DNA of 64,000 bases from Bradyrhizobium sp. Lineage in GTDB: Bacteria > Pseudomonadota > Alphaproteobacteria > Rhizobiales > Xanthobacteraceae. Position 1 is the stretch's first letter. The number at the start of each line of letters is the position of its first letter. A model generated the notes under the pieces. That model saw nothing but the letters and a program-made list of their open reading frames with translations. It searched no databases and had not been told where the DNA came from. The position numbers and the translations under genes are program-made. The stretch lies in NCBI RefSeq assembly GCF_022844465.1, contig NZ_JALHLP010000008.1:62001-126000 (forward strand), given 5' to 3'. Positions 52,394-60,499 of the stretch are shown one piece after another.

Positions 52394-52984
52394 TTGCTGT
52401 TTCCGACCGACCTGACCTCGTTCCTCGACCTCATGCGCCAGCACGGCGACGTGGTCTACAGTTTCATGTTTGCCTTTGCGGCGTCTCATAGTCTGCTGCT
52501 GACGCTGTTCGCTGGCTACGCGGCGCATGCGGGCGAACTCAGTCTTGGTGCGCTCATCATGGTCTGCTGGTCCGGCAGCTTCACCGGCGATGTGATCCGC
52601 TTCTGGATCGGGCGGCGCTATGGCGCCGGCCTGCTCGAGCGGGTTCCGCGGATCGAGCGCCCGGTCCAGACCGTCATCCGCCTGACCGACCGTCACTATG
52701 GCTGGATGGTGATGTTGCATCGCTTTCCGCACGGCATCCGCGGGCTCGCGGGGTTTGCCTACGGGATATCAAGGCTGCCGTTGTCTACTTTCCTCGCGCT
52801 CAACTTCGTCGCGGCGGGCTTCTGGGCCGGCGCCGTGGTCTCGACCGGCTATGCCTTCGGTCAGTTCTCGGAGAAATCGATCAACAGTGCCTCTTCGGGG
52901 TTGGGCATCGTGATGCTGGTCGTGTTCCTTGGCCTGTCCTGGCTGCTGAGCAGGAAGCTCGATCGGATCATGGAGCGGTATTGA
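52394..52984 (+). CDS. DedA/VTT-domain membrane protein
   Basis: This is a 196-residue multi-pass membrane protein. The VTT/DedA core is recognisable: SFTGDVIRFWIGRRYG (conserved GD...GRxxG) around residue 63, RFPHGIRGLAGFAYGISRLP around residue 114, then NFVAAGFWAGAV. DedA-family proteins support lipid flipping and envelope homeostasis. The frame has no ATG, only a TTG at 52394 after an in-frame stop at 52370, so TTG is the most likely start. It is not obviously tied to the adjacent genes. Confidence 0.83.
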   Translation: MLFPTDLTSFLDLMRQHGDVVYSFMFAFAASHSLLLTLFAGYAAHAGELSLGALIMVCWSGSFTGDVIRFWIGRRYGAGLLERVPRIERPVQTVIRLTDRHYGWMVMLHRFPHGIRGLAGFAYGISRLPLSTFLALNFVAAGFWAGAVVSTGYAFGQFSEKSINSASSGLGIVMLVVFLGLSWLLSRKLDRIMERY

Positions 52985-53035
52985 GGCGCGCCACGACCGC
53001 GAGCACCACGCCCTGCGCGTGCTTGATGAGCTGAA

Positions 53036-54151
53036 CTATTCCGCCGCCCCTTGCGCCAGCGCCTTTCGTTCCATGGCATAGCGTACCAGCGCCGCGAAGC
53101 GGTAGATGCCGTGGACGAACTTGCCATAGGGCATGGTGACGAACAGCGCGAACACCACGCCCAGATGCAGCGCCAGCAGCGGCCCCATCGCGGCGGTCTC
53201 GCGCCACAGCAACAGCGCCATGCCGGTCAGGCTGGTGAAGAACAGCATCACGATGAAGGCGACGTCCATGCCGCGGCGCGCTCCGTCCGTCAGTTCTGGA
53301 TCGCGCTGCCATCGCTCGGCGAGGAGGCCCGCCGGTCCGATCAGCAATCCGATGCCGCCGAGCGTGCCCAGCACCACCGGCAGGTCCCACCACGGATAGG
53401 GCGCCTGCCGCGCCAGCAGATAGTGATACATCGTGGCGACGCTGGTCGAGGCAAAGCACAGCGCGAAGCCGTAGAATGTCAGGTGATGATAGAGCCTGCG
53501 GCGATCGGTCGGGCGGTCGTCCTCGTTGAAGCAGCCGTCGCCGCCGCCGTCGAGATAGCGCAACGTGCCGGCATCGCGGATCGCCTGGAACAGCTCGGCT
53601 ACGCCGGTCTTGATGCCGGCGGGCTCGCCGATGTCGCGCCAGAACGCGCGCACGCCCATCACCAGCGCTACGATCGCGTAAAGAAAGGCTGCGCCGAACA
53701 GGACCACCATCGCATTGTGCGGCATCAGCCTGTAGAACGCGCCCGGACCAATGTGGACGCCGAACAGGACCTGCGGGTCATGCCAGGCGGCAAAGCCGAA
53801 AATGAACGCGGCGACGCTGAACGCGGCGATCAGGCTGATGACAAGCCCGTTGCGCGCGAACGCGCCGGCGAAAGCGCGGGGCCAGGCATAGGCCGCATAG
53901 GAATCCGCGCGCGCCAGCGCGAGCGTCTTCGGCACATTGACGTTGAATTCATGCGGCGGCGCAAACTGGCAATCGGTGTAGCAGGCGCCGCAGGAATGGC
54001 ACAGATTGGCCAGATAATTCAGGTCGCCGTCGGAGAACGAGCGTCGCATCTCCATTGCCGGAAACACCGCGCAGAGACCCTCGCAATAGCGGCAGGAATT
54101 GCAGACCGTCATCAGGCGGTCGGCTTCTTCCAGGATTCGTGTTCCGTGCAT
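53036..54151 (-). CDS. tcuB: tricarballylate utilisation iron-sulfur/membrane protein
   Basis: This is a 371-residue protein with an N-terminal ferredoxin domain holding two [4Fe-4S] motifs: C17-x2-C20-x2-C23-x3-C27 (CNSCRYCEGLC) and C51-x2-C54-x2-C57-x3-C61 (CHSCGACYTDC). About six membrane helices follow. TcuB passes electrons from the flavoprotein TcuA to the quinone pool. It follows tcuA after about 20 bp on the same strand. The chosen ATG starts MHGTRILEEADRLMTVC; a longer upstream frame reads into tcuA and is implausible. The order R-A-B is typical of tcu loci, but no tcuC transporter gene is nearby. Confidence 0.9.
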   Translation of the reverse strand: MHGTRILEEADRLMTVCNSCRYCEGLCAVFPAMEMRRSFSDGDLNYLANLCHSCGACYTDCQFAPPHEFNVNVPKTLALARADSYAAYAWPRAFAGAFARNGLVISLIAAFSVAAFIFGFAAWHDPQVLFGVHIGPGAFYRLMPHNAMVVLFGAAFLYAIVALVMGVRAFWRDIGEPAGIKTGVAELFQAIRDAGTLRYLDGGGDGCFNEDDRPTDRRRLYHHLTFYGFALCFASTSVATMYHYLLARQAPYPWWDLPVVLGTLGGIGLLIGPAGLLAERWQRDPELTDGARRGMDVAFIVMLFFTSLTGMALLLWRETAAMGPLLALHLGVVFALFVTMPYGKFVHGIYRFAALVRYAMERKALAQGAAE

Positions 54152-54174
54152 TGCTATGCCGCTTTCTGTTCCAG

Positions 54175-55575
54175 CTAGTTCCTGGCATTCTTGGCCGCCT
54201 CGCGCCCCGCCACCCGTCCGAACACGCTGCCGATGGTCATGCCGATGCCGGCGGCGTAGCCCTTGCCGAGCACGTTGCCGGCCATGATCTCGCCGGCCGC
54301 GAACATGTTGGCGGCAGGCGTGCCGTCCTTCATCACCAGGCGCGCCTGCCTGTTCACGCGGGTGCCGAGATAGGTGAAGGTGATGCCGGGCCGCACCGGG
54401 TAGGCGAGGTAGGGCGGCGCTTCGATCCGGCGCGCCCAATGCGTTTTCGGCGGCGTCACGCCTTCGGTGCGGCAATCGTCAAGGATGGTGTGGTCGAAGG
54501 TGCCGGGGCGCACCGCGGCGTTGAAATCGGTAACGGTCTTTTCCAGCGCCGCCGGCTCGAGCCCGAGCTTGCCGGCAAGCTCGGCGATGCTGGCGCCCTC
54601 GATCGGCGGAAACAGCGTCGGCATGAAGCTGTTGCGAACGGACGCGTCGAAGATGATATAGGCGATCTGGTCCGGCTGCGCCGCGACCAGCCGGCCCCAG
54701 ATCGCGTAGCGCTTCGGCCAGATGTCCTCGCCCTCGTCGTGGAAGCGCTGGGCGTGCTTGTTGACGACGATGCCGAACACCACCGAATCGTGCCGGGTGA
54801 TGATGCCGCCGTCGAATTTCGGCGCGCGGGCGTCGATGGCGACCGCGTGGCACTGTGTGGGATCGCCGACCTCCTGCACGCCCTTGTCGAGCAGCAGTTT
54901 TAGGATCGAGCCGCGGTTGTAGGGCGTGCCGCGGATCAGGAAATTGTCGGCGGCCTCGCCCCAATACTGCTTCAGCCATTCGATGTTGGCTTCAAAACCG
55001 CCGGCGGCGGCCACCAGCGTCGAGGCGCGGACCTCCGTGACGCCATCGACCGGCTGGCCGAGGCTGGCCGACAGGAATACGCCGCGCTCGATCTGCAAGT
55101 CGGCGACCTCGGCGTCATAGACGATCACGACGCCAAGTTTCTCGGCCGTGCGATAGAGCGCGTTCAGCATCGCCCGGCCGCCGCCGAGGAAGAACGAGTT
55201 GGTGCGGCCGAGGCTCAGCGTGCCGCCGAGCGAGGGCTGCCAGCGCACGCCCTGTTCGACGATCCAGTTCAGGATGTCCTTGGATTCCGCGATCATGAAC
55301 TTCGCGAGTTCCTCGTCGGTCTGCCCGCCGGTCAGGCGCAACAAGTCGTCCCAGAACTCTTCCTCCGTATAGGGGCCGGTGAGGATGTCGGTCGCGGCGT
55401 CGTGCGCGCAGCGCATGTTGCGGGTGTGGCGGGTATTGCCGCCGCGGTAGAACTTCGGCGCGCCTTCCAGCACCAGCACCGAAGCGCCCGCGCGACGGGC
55501 GCTGATGGCGGCGCACAGCGCGGCGTTGCCGCCGCCGATGACAAGCACATCGAATTTCTGGGAGAGATCGACCAT
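54175..55575 (-). CDS. tcuA: FAD-dependent tricarballylate dehydrogenase
   Basis: This is a 466-residue flavoprotein of the fumarate reductase/succinate dehydrogenase family. The N-terminal FAD motif is VLVIGGGNAALCAAISARRA (about residues 9-30), and PAANMFAAGEIMAGNVLGKG lies near the C-terminus. It oxidises tricarballylate to cis-aconitate, entering the citric acid cycle, with electrons going to TcuB. The neighbour order (LysR regulator upstream, tcuB downstream, all on one strand) supports the assignment over generic fumarate reductase-type enzymes. Related citrate-like acids remain possible substrates. Confidence 0.9.
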   Translation of the reverse strand: MVDLSQKFDVLVIGGGNAALCAAISARRAGASVLVLEGAPKFYRGGNTRHTRNMRCAHDAATDILTGPYTEEEFWDDLLRLTGGQTDEELAKFMIAESKDILNWIVEQGVRWQPSLGGTLSLGRTNSFFLGGGRAMLNALYRTAEKLGVVIVYDAEVADLQIERGVFLSASLGQPVDGVTEVRASTLVAAAGGFEANIEWLKQYWGEAADNFLIRGTPYNRGSILKLLLDKGVQEVGDPTQCHAVAIDARAPKFDGGIITRHDSVVFGIVVNKHAQRFHDEGEDIWPKRYAIWGRLVAAQPDQIAYIIFDASVRNSFMPTLFPPIEGASIAELAGKLGLEPAALEKTVTDFNAAVRPGTFDHTILDDCRTEGVTPPKTHWARRIEAPPYLAYPVRPGITFTYLGTRVNRQARLVMKDGTPAANMFAAGEIMAGNVLGKGYAAGIGMTIGSVFGRVAGREAAKNARN

Positions 55576-55761
55576 GCACTCTTGTTATCGTTGTTGGCAT
55601 GGAAATCAAACCGGCGCCCGGCCAGGCAAATCCATGCGCCCAGGCGATTCTCTAGCCTGCTGCAGCGGCCGCGTCACGCGTCTCGTGCGCCTTCGCTGGC
55701 GATGAACGCAGCATTATGCGGCGATGTCGCATGAGTCTCGTCGCGCGAAATATCTGCCGGG

Positions 55762-56661
55762 TCAGGGTTTGCTCTGCACCGAGCCCAGCAGCCATTGCCG
55801 GAAGGCCGACAGCTTCGGCGGATCGGTTCGCGCCATCGGCGAGACCAGATAGAATCCGGCGTCGGTCGGCAGCGTCATCTTGAAGGGAACCACCAGCCGG
55901 CCCTTGGCGATGTCTTCCTGGACATAGGCGGTGCGGCCCATTGCGACGCCGACGCCGTCGATCGCCGCCTGCACGGTCATGAAAATCAGGTCGAAGGTGA
56001 CCCCCGGCTGGCGGGAAAAATCGGCCGGCAGTCCGGCGGCCCACAGCCACTGCCGCCAGTCGTCGCTGTTGAAGTTGCTGGTGTGCAGCAGCACGTGATC
56101 CCTGAGGTCCTCAGGGCATTTCAGCGGCTTGCTTCCGTTCAAGAGCGCGGGGCTGCAAACCGGGAAAAGCTCGTCCGCCATCAGCCAGTCGGCGCGGACG
56201 CCGGGCCACTGGCCGCGACCGTAACGGATCGCGGCGTCGACGGCGTCGCGCTGGAAGTCGACCAGGCTGGTCGAGGTGGTGATGCGCACGTCGATGCCGG
56301 GATGGGCCTCCTGAAATGCGGTCAGCCGCGGCAGCAGCCACTTGGCCGCCAGCGACGCCAGCGTCGAGACCGTCAGCACATGGTCGTCATCTCTGCGCAG
56401 CAGCCGGTCGGTCGCGAGCCTGAGATCGTTGAAGGCGGCGCGGATGCCGGGGAGGTAGTCCTGCGCCTGCGGCGTCAGCGCCAGTGATCGGTTCTGGCGG
56501 ACGAACAGGCGGACGCCGAGTTCCTGCTCCAGCCGCTTGATCTGATGGCTGATCGCGGTTTGCGTGACGTTCAGCTCGGACGCCGCCTGCGTGAAGCTCA
56601 AATGCCGGGCGGCGGCCTCGAAGGCGCGCAGCCCGTTCAGCGACGGTAGCCTGGCGGTCAT
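55762..56661 (-). CDS. LysR-family regulator (GcvA/TcuR-like)
   Basis: This is a 299-residue LysR-type regulator. The winged helix-turn-helix covers residues 1-65, with RAFEAAARHLSFTQAASELN and a recognition helix in VTQTAISHQIKRLE. It has the GcvA-subgroup ligand domain (PRLTAFQEAHPGIDVRITTS). It lies about 190 bp upstream of tcuA in the same direction and probably controls the tcu genes. In Salmonella tcuR is likewise adjacent. GGGGG before the ATG supports the start. It is divergent from the DUF1127 gene, so the intergenic region could serve both. Confidence 0.88.
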   Translation of the reverse strand: MTARLPSLNGLRAFEAAARHLSFTQAASELNVTQTAISHQIKRLEQELGVRLFVRQNRSLALTPQAQDYLPGIRAAFNDLRLATDRLLRRDDDHVLTVSTLASLAAKWLLPRLTAFQEAHPGIDVRITTSTSLVDFQRDAVDAAIRYGRGQWPGVRADWLMADELFPVCSPALLNGSKPLKCPEDLRDHVLLHTSNFNSDDWRQWLWAAGLPADFSRQPGVTFDLIFMTVQAAIDGVGVAMGRTAYVQEDIAKGRLVVPFKMTLPTDAGFYLVSPMARTDPPKLSAFRQWLLGSVQSKP

Positions 56662-56775
56662 CCCCCAAATCCCGTTAGTATGACTTTATATCATGTGAAG
56701 TGGTGAGAAGTGTCGTTTGTGGAAGGCGCAATGCAGGCCAATACTAGCATTATATCCTAGATACAGGAGCTAACG

Positions 56776-56979
56776 ATGTCAATTTACACCCATGAATCGA
56801 TGATATCAAGTCATGAGTCGGGGATTTGGTCCCGGCTGGCCGACACCCTTCAGGTCTGGCTCCAGCGCTACCAATCGCGCCGGGAACTGGCCAAATATTC
56901 CGAACGCGAACTGCACGACGTTGGCCTCTCCTGGAGCGATGTCGCCCATGAGGCCAGCAAGCCGTTCTGGCGGGCGTAA
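56776..56979 (+). CDS. DUF1127 (YjiS-like) small protein
   Basis: This is a 67-residue protein ending with the DUF1127 motif RRELAKYSERELHDVGLSWS and DVAHEASKPFW. Members bind RNA or regulate phosphate and arginine-related metabolism in Agrobacterium and rhizobia, but roles are still debated. AGGAGC lies upstream of the ATG. It is divergent from the LysR gene and followed after 63 bp by the acetyltransferase gene on the same strand, so co-transcription is possible. Confidence 0.88.
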   Translation: MSIYTHESMISSHESGIWSRLADTLQVWLQRYQSRRELAKYSERELHDVGLSWSDVAHEASKPFWRA

Positions 56980-57042
56980 GGCCGCACGGCGCCGCTTCCA
57001 TGGAGCGGCGCCGGCCAACCTCTTTGTGACGGGGACCGGCCG

Positions 57043-57666
57043 ATGACTCCATTCCGTTTCGACGATCTCCGGCAACATTCTGACCTGCTGCGCGTGCGCA
57101 GCGGAGCCCAGGTCTCCGTGCGCTTCGTCGAGCCGAGCGACGCCGGGGGGCTGCAGGACTATTTCCGCTCGCTCACGGTCCGCTCCCGCTACAACCGCTT
57201 TCTCGGCGCGACCAATGCATTGCCGCCGTCGCTGCTTCAGGATTTCATCCGCGTTGGTGAGGCGGATCGGTTCAGCGTGGTCGTCACCATGGCGGTGAAC
57301 GGCCATGAGACGATCGTCGGCGAGGCGCGATATGCGTTGGACTTTGACGGCGATCTCGCCTCGATCGAATTCGGGATGTCGATCGACGACCGCTGGCAAC
57401 GCCACGGCATTGGAACGGCGTTGCTGAAAAATCTCGAATGCCGCGCCGCTTCCCTCGGCGCCGAACTTGTTTTCGGCGACACGCTACGCACCAACGACGC
57501 CATGATCACGCCCGCCCGTCGATCCGGCTACGCTTTCAGCGCCACGCCCGGCGACTGGAAGCTGGTTCGCTTCCGCAAGCACATCCAGGTCGAGCCGCAG
57601 GACATTCCCTGCGCCAGCGGGCGGCTTGCCGCCTCCCGCGGCGTACAGCCCCCACTTGCGGCTTGA
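57043..57666 (+). CDS. GNAT-family N-acetyltransferase
   Basis: This is a 207-residue protein with a GNAT fold: VRFVEPSDAGGLQDYFRSLT, VGEARYALD, and the acetyl-CoA site DRWQRHGIGTALLKNLE around residue 122. The N-terminal SRYNRFLG box is similar to the GNAT domain of Pat/AcuA-like protein acetyltransferases, so lysine acetylation of proteins is possible; small-molecule substrates are equally possible. The last 25 residues look non-conserved. A strong terminator follows directly. Confidence 0.87.
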   Translation: MTPFRFDDLRQHSDLLRVRSGAQVSVRFVEPSDAGGLQDYFRSLTVRSRYNRFLGATNALPPSLLQDFIRVGEADRFSVVVTMAVNGHETIVGEARYALDFDGDLASIEFGMSIDDRWQRHGIGTALLKNLECRAASLGAELVFGDTLRTNDAMITPARRSGYAFSATPGDWKLVRFRKHIQVEPQDIPCASGRLAASRGVQPPLAA

Positions 57667-57674
57667 CCAGACTG

Positions 57675-57704
57675 AGCCCGGTTCTGGTGAGCCAGAACCG
57701 GGCT
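57675..57704 (+). terminator. rho-independent terminator after the GNAT gene
   Basis: A 13-bp perfect stem AGCCCGGTTCTGG (57675-57687) / CCAGAACCGGGCT (57692-57704) with a TGAG loop, followed by ATTCTC. The enoyl-CoA hydratase gene ends from the opposite direction just beyond, so it may also act on that transcript. Confidence 0.8.
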
Positions 57705-57710
57705 ATTCTC

Positions 57711-58541
57711 TCACTGACCCGCAAATACCGGCTTGCGCTTGTCGATGAAGGCTTGCACGGCCTCCTTGTGGTCGGCGGTCGTGGTCAGGCGAACCAGGCG
57801 CTCGGCCTCGTGGTCGCGCGCGGTGGCGAAGTCGAACAGCATTGCCTCGTCGAGATTGTCCTTCATGTAGCGCAGCGCCAGCGTCGGGCCTTCGGCGATG
57901 GACTTGGCAAGCGCAAAGGCTTCCGCCTGCAGCCTGTCGTCCGCCACCACCCGGTTGACGAGGCCGATGGCCTCGCATCTGTCGGCATCGACCTTCTCGG
58001 CGGTGAACATCAGTTCGCGCGCCCGCGACGTCCCCACCAGCCGCGTCAATAGCCAGGCGATGCCGTAATCGCCGGAAAGCGCCACCCGCAGGTAACCGGT
58101 GGAGACGAAGGCCGATTGCGCGGCGATCCGGATGTCGCAGGCCATGGCGAGCGCGAGGCCGGCGCCGACCGCAGGGCCGGGCAGCGCAGCGATGGTCGGC
58201 TTGCGCACCGAGACCAGCGCGCCGGTCAACAACCGTTGCCGCTCCTGCAGGTCGGCGACCTTCTCGTCGTAGGACATTTCGAGTTTCTTCTTGTCGCGAT
58301 GCGCGCCCATGCCCTTGACGTCGCCGCCGGCGCAGAATGCGGTGCCGGCTCCGGTAATCAGCAGCACGCCGACATCCGGATTTTCGCCGCAGGCCTTGAT
58401 CATGCTGCGCAACGCCGGCGTCAGCCTGTCCGACATCGCGTTGCGGACTTCGGGGCGGTTCAGCGTGATGACGGCGACGCGGTCGCGGATCACGCAGAGC
58501 AATTCGTCGGTGCCGGTGTCGATCCTGGTTTCGGTGGTCAT
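57711..58541 (-). CDS. enoyl-CoA hydratase/isomerase family protein
   Basis: This is a 276-residue crotonase-superfamily enzyme. The oxyanion segment ITGAGTAFCAGGDVKGMG around residue 62 and the second loop RKPTIAALPGPAVGAGLALA around residues 113-132 are classic. It hydrates enoyl-CoA or isomerises related acyl-CoA thioesters in fatty- or aromatic-acid degradation. The catalytic Glu is not obvious by simple reading, so activity class is left open. GGGAG before the ATG supports the start. A family A repeat follows its start region. Confidence 0.9.
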   Translation of the reverse strand: MTTETRIDTGTDELLCVIRDRVAVITLNRPEVRNAMSDRLTPALRSMIKACGENPDVGVLLITGAGTAFCAGGDVKGMGAHRDKKKLEMSYDEKVADLQERQRLLTGALVSVRKPTIAALPGPAVGAGLALAMACDIRIAAQSAFVSTGYLRVALSGDYGIAWLLTRLVGTSRARELMFTAEKVDADRCEAIGLVNRVVADDRLQAEAFALAKSIAEGPTLALRYMKDNLDEAMLFDFATARDHEAERLVRLTTTADHKEAVQAFIDKRKPVFAGQ

Positions 58542-58563
58542 GGTTCTCCCTTTTCAATTTTCC

Positions 58564-58666
58564 GTCATTCCGGGATGGTGCGCCAGCACCAGAGCTCAGA
58601 TGCGCAATTGCGCATCGGGGAATCTCGAGATTCCGGGTCTGGTCCTTCGGACCATCCCGGAATGAC
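58564..58666. repeat. dispersed palindromic repeat, family A, single-core copy
   Basis: The element opens GTCATTCCGGGATG, has core GATGCGCAATTGCGCATC and TCTCGAGATTCC, and ends CATCCCGGAATGAC. It lies between the enoyl-CoA hydratase and SDR genes and resembles the copies at 24330 and 63561. Confidence 0.85.
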
Positions 58667-58674
58667 GACGACGG

Positions 58675-59376
58675 CTAAAACTTCTCCACCCACGGCCGCA
58701 GCTCAACCTCCCAGGTCCATGCGCTGCGCGGTTGCTGCAACACGTTCCAGTAGCTCAGCGCAATCGCGTCGGGATCGAGCATCGAGTCAGGCTTGTCGGC
58801 GGGTTCTGCCCGTTGTGCGCTGCGGATTCCGCCATCGATGACGAAATGCGCGACATGAATGCCCAATGGCGACAATTCACGCGCCAGGCTCTGGGCCAGC
58901 CCGCGCAACGCGAACTTCCCCATCGCGAACGGTGCTGATTGCGGATAGCCCTTGACGCTGGCGGAAGCGCCGGTGAACAGGATCGCGCCGTGCTTGCCCG
59001 GCAGCATGCGCTGCGCCGCCTGCTGCGCCACCAGGAAGCCGCCGAACGCCGAGACCGCGATCGCCTGGGCGACGTCTGCTGCGACCAGATCGGTGAAGGC
59101 GCCGCGCGCCCGGCCGCTGGCATTGTAGACGACGATGTCGGGGGTGCCGATCTCGCGCTCGACCAGGCCGAACAGCCGCTCGACCTCTTCGGGCTCGGTG
59201 GCGTTGCAGGCAAAGGCGCGGGCGCCGGTTTCGGTGCAGAGCGCGCCGAGTTTCTCCAGTCTGCGCGCGGCCAGCGCAACCTTGATGCCTTCGCGCGCGA
59301 ACAGCCGGGCCAGCGACGCGCTCAAACCTTCGCCGGCGCCGACGATCAGGGCGGTGTTGTACTTTGGAATTTCCAT
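58675..59376 (-). CDS. SDR-family oxidoreductase lacking the catalytic tyrosine
   Basis: This is a 233-residue short-chain dehydrogenase. The NAD(P)-binding motif is VGAGEGLSAS (residues 12-21), with NAS at 85-87. The usual YxxxK is changed: the lysine is at 154 in PFAMGKFALRG, but the position four before it is F150. S138 and S140 are near the usual catalytic serine, and Y144 is the only nearby tyrosine. This variant may be a catalytically altered or non-reductase member. It lies on the minus strand with the hydratase and GST genes. The start is supported by sequence beginning with the Rossmann strand. Confidence 0.87.
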   Translation of the reverse strand: MEIPKYNTALIVGAGEGLSASLARLFAREGIKVALAARRLEKLGALCTETGARAFACNATEPEEVERLFGLVEREIGTPDIVVYNASGRARGAFTDLVAADVAQAIAVSAFGGFLVAQQAAQRMLPGKHGAILFTGASASVKGYPQSAPFAMGKFALRGLAQSLARELSPLGIHVAHFVIDGGIRSAQRAEPADKPDSMLDPDAIALSYWNVLQQPRSAWTWEVELRPWVEKF

Positions 59377-59409
59377 GAGCGCGGTCCTCGGATGGTGGGA
59401 AGTTGGTAT

Positions 59410-60408
59410 CTAGGCGCGCAATCCCGCAAGGCAACCCGCGGCCGCGAGGATCAGGTCGAGCTCCCGCTTGTCGGCGACTTCAGCATACTTGGCGCGGAGC
59501 ATGCCGAGCGAGCGGGCGTGATATTTTTGCGGCTTCTGTATCCAGACCTTGTCGCCAAGCGTGACGCTGAATTCCTCCCGCGCCTCCGCCAGCGCTTTCT
59601 CGTTGGCAAGTGTCCAGGTCCAGAAATGCCGCCCGACCTGTTTGGTCAGGATCGGCATCATCGTCGGCGCCAGCGTCTTCCACGCCTCGAACACGCCCTC
59701 GGCCCGCGGCCACAGCATGCGGTGGATCCAGTCGAGCACATGCGGTGCGTTGCCTTCGATCAAGGCTCCCGCGGTCGGGTCGGTCCACAGTTCATAGAGC
59801 TGTCCCCAAAGGCCGAAGTCGCCGAACGCCGGCCTGCCGCCGAAGAGATATGGACGGGTCGAGAGGTGATCTTCGAGCATGCCCAGCGTGTCCTGGAAGC
59901 CCTCTTCGATCTGCGACGCCGTCAGCTCATTCGAGCCGACAAACCAGACCCGCTCCACCATGCGGGTGCGAACCTGCTCGGCAAGCGCGGCATGCTCCTC
60001 CTCGCTTGCCTTGGGCGCGCGCATGCGGGCGAGGCGACCGGCGGAGCAGTGCTGGTCGATCGCGCGCGCCCAGCGATAGTGAAACATCCATTTGTTGCCC
60101 CATTCGTCGCCGAATTCCTCGATCAGCGTTGATATGAAGTTTGTAACCGGTTCGGCCGGATGAATCGACGGCTCGGGGTGAAGCTTCTCGATCTGTTCGA
60201 TGATCGGCGTGGAATCCTGGATGCCAGTACCTTCGGGCGTCACCACCAGCGGGATGATCGGCATCCTGGCGTGTTTCTCGAACTCCGCCTGGCTCGCCGC
60301 GTTGCGCGGAATCCACACGTGCGGAATAGCCTTGTAGCGGAAATAGGAGCGGACCTTGACCGAGTAGGGCGACATCTCGGCGCCGATGATGCGGTATCCG
60401 TTCGCCAT
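59410..60408 (-). CDS. glutathione S-transferase-like protein
   Basis: This is a 332-residue protein. The N-terminal thioredoxin-like half shows GAEMSPYSVKVRSYFRYKAI, MPIIPLVVTP and QDSTPIIEQIEKLHP, matching the GST N-domain. The C-terminal helical half is unusually long for a GST (about 230 residues, with PYLFGGRPAFGDFGLWGQLY). The N-domain fits a glutathione-binding site (SPYS with PII...S), but a catalytic Ser or Cys cannot be assigned by eye. GGAGGACCAATCC before the ATG decides the start over one 15 bp earlier. It is divergent from the acyl-CoA dehydrogenase. Confidence 0.85.
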   Translation of the reverse strand: MANGYRIIGAEMSPYSVKVRSYFRYKAIPHVWIPRNAASQAEFEKHARMPIIPLVVTPEGTGIQDSTPIIEQIEKLHPEPSIHPAEPVTNFISTLIEEFGDEWGNKWMFHYRWARAIDQHCSAGRLARMRAPKASEEEHAALAEQVRTRMVERVWFVGSNELTASQIEEGFQDTLGMLEDHLSTRPYLFGGRPAFGDFGLWGQLYELWTDPTAGALIEGNAPHVLDWIHRMLWPRAEGVFEAWKTLAPTMMPILTKQVGRHFWTWTLANEKALAEAREEFSVTLGDKVWIQKPQKYHARSLGMLRAKYAEVADKRELDLILAAAGCLAGLRA

Positions 60409-60499
60409 GGATTGGTCCTCCAATTATGCCTGTTGACGGCGCGACCGCCTGCGCTATCGGTAGATGATCAAGATCGGGCGCAACGGACAAGGCATAAAA

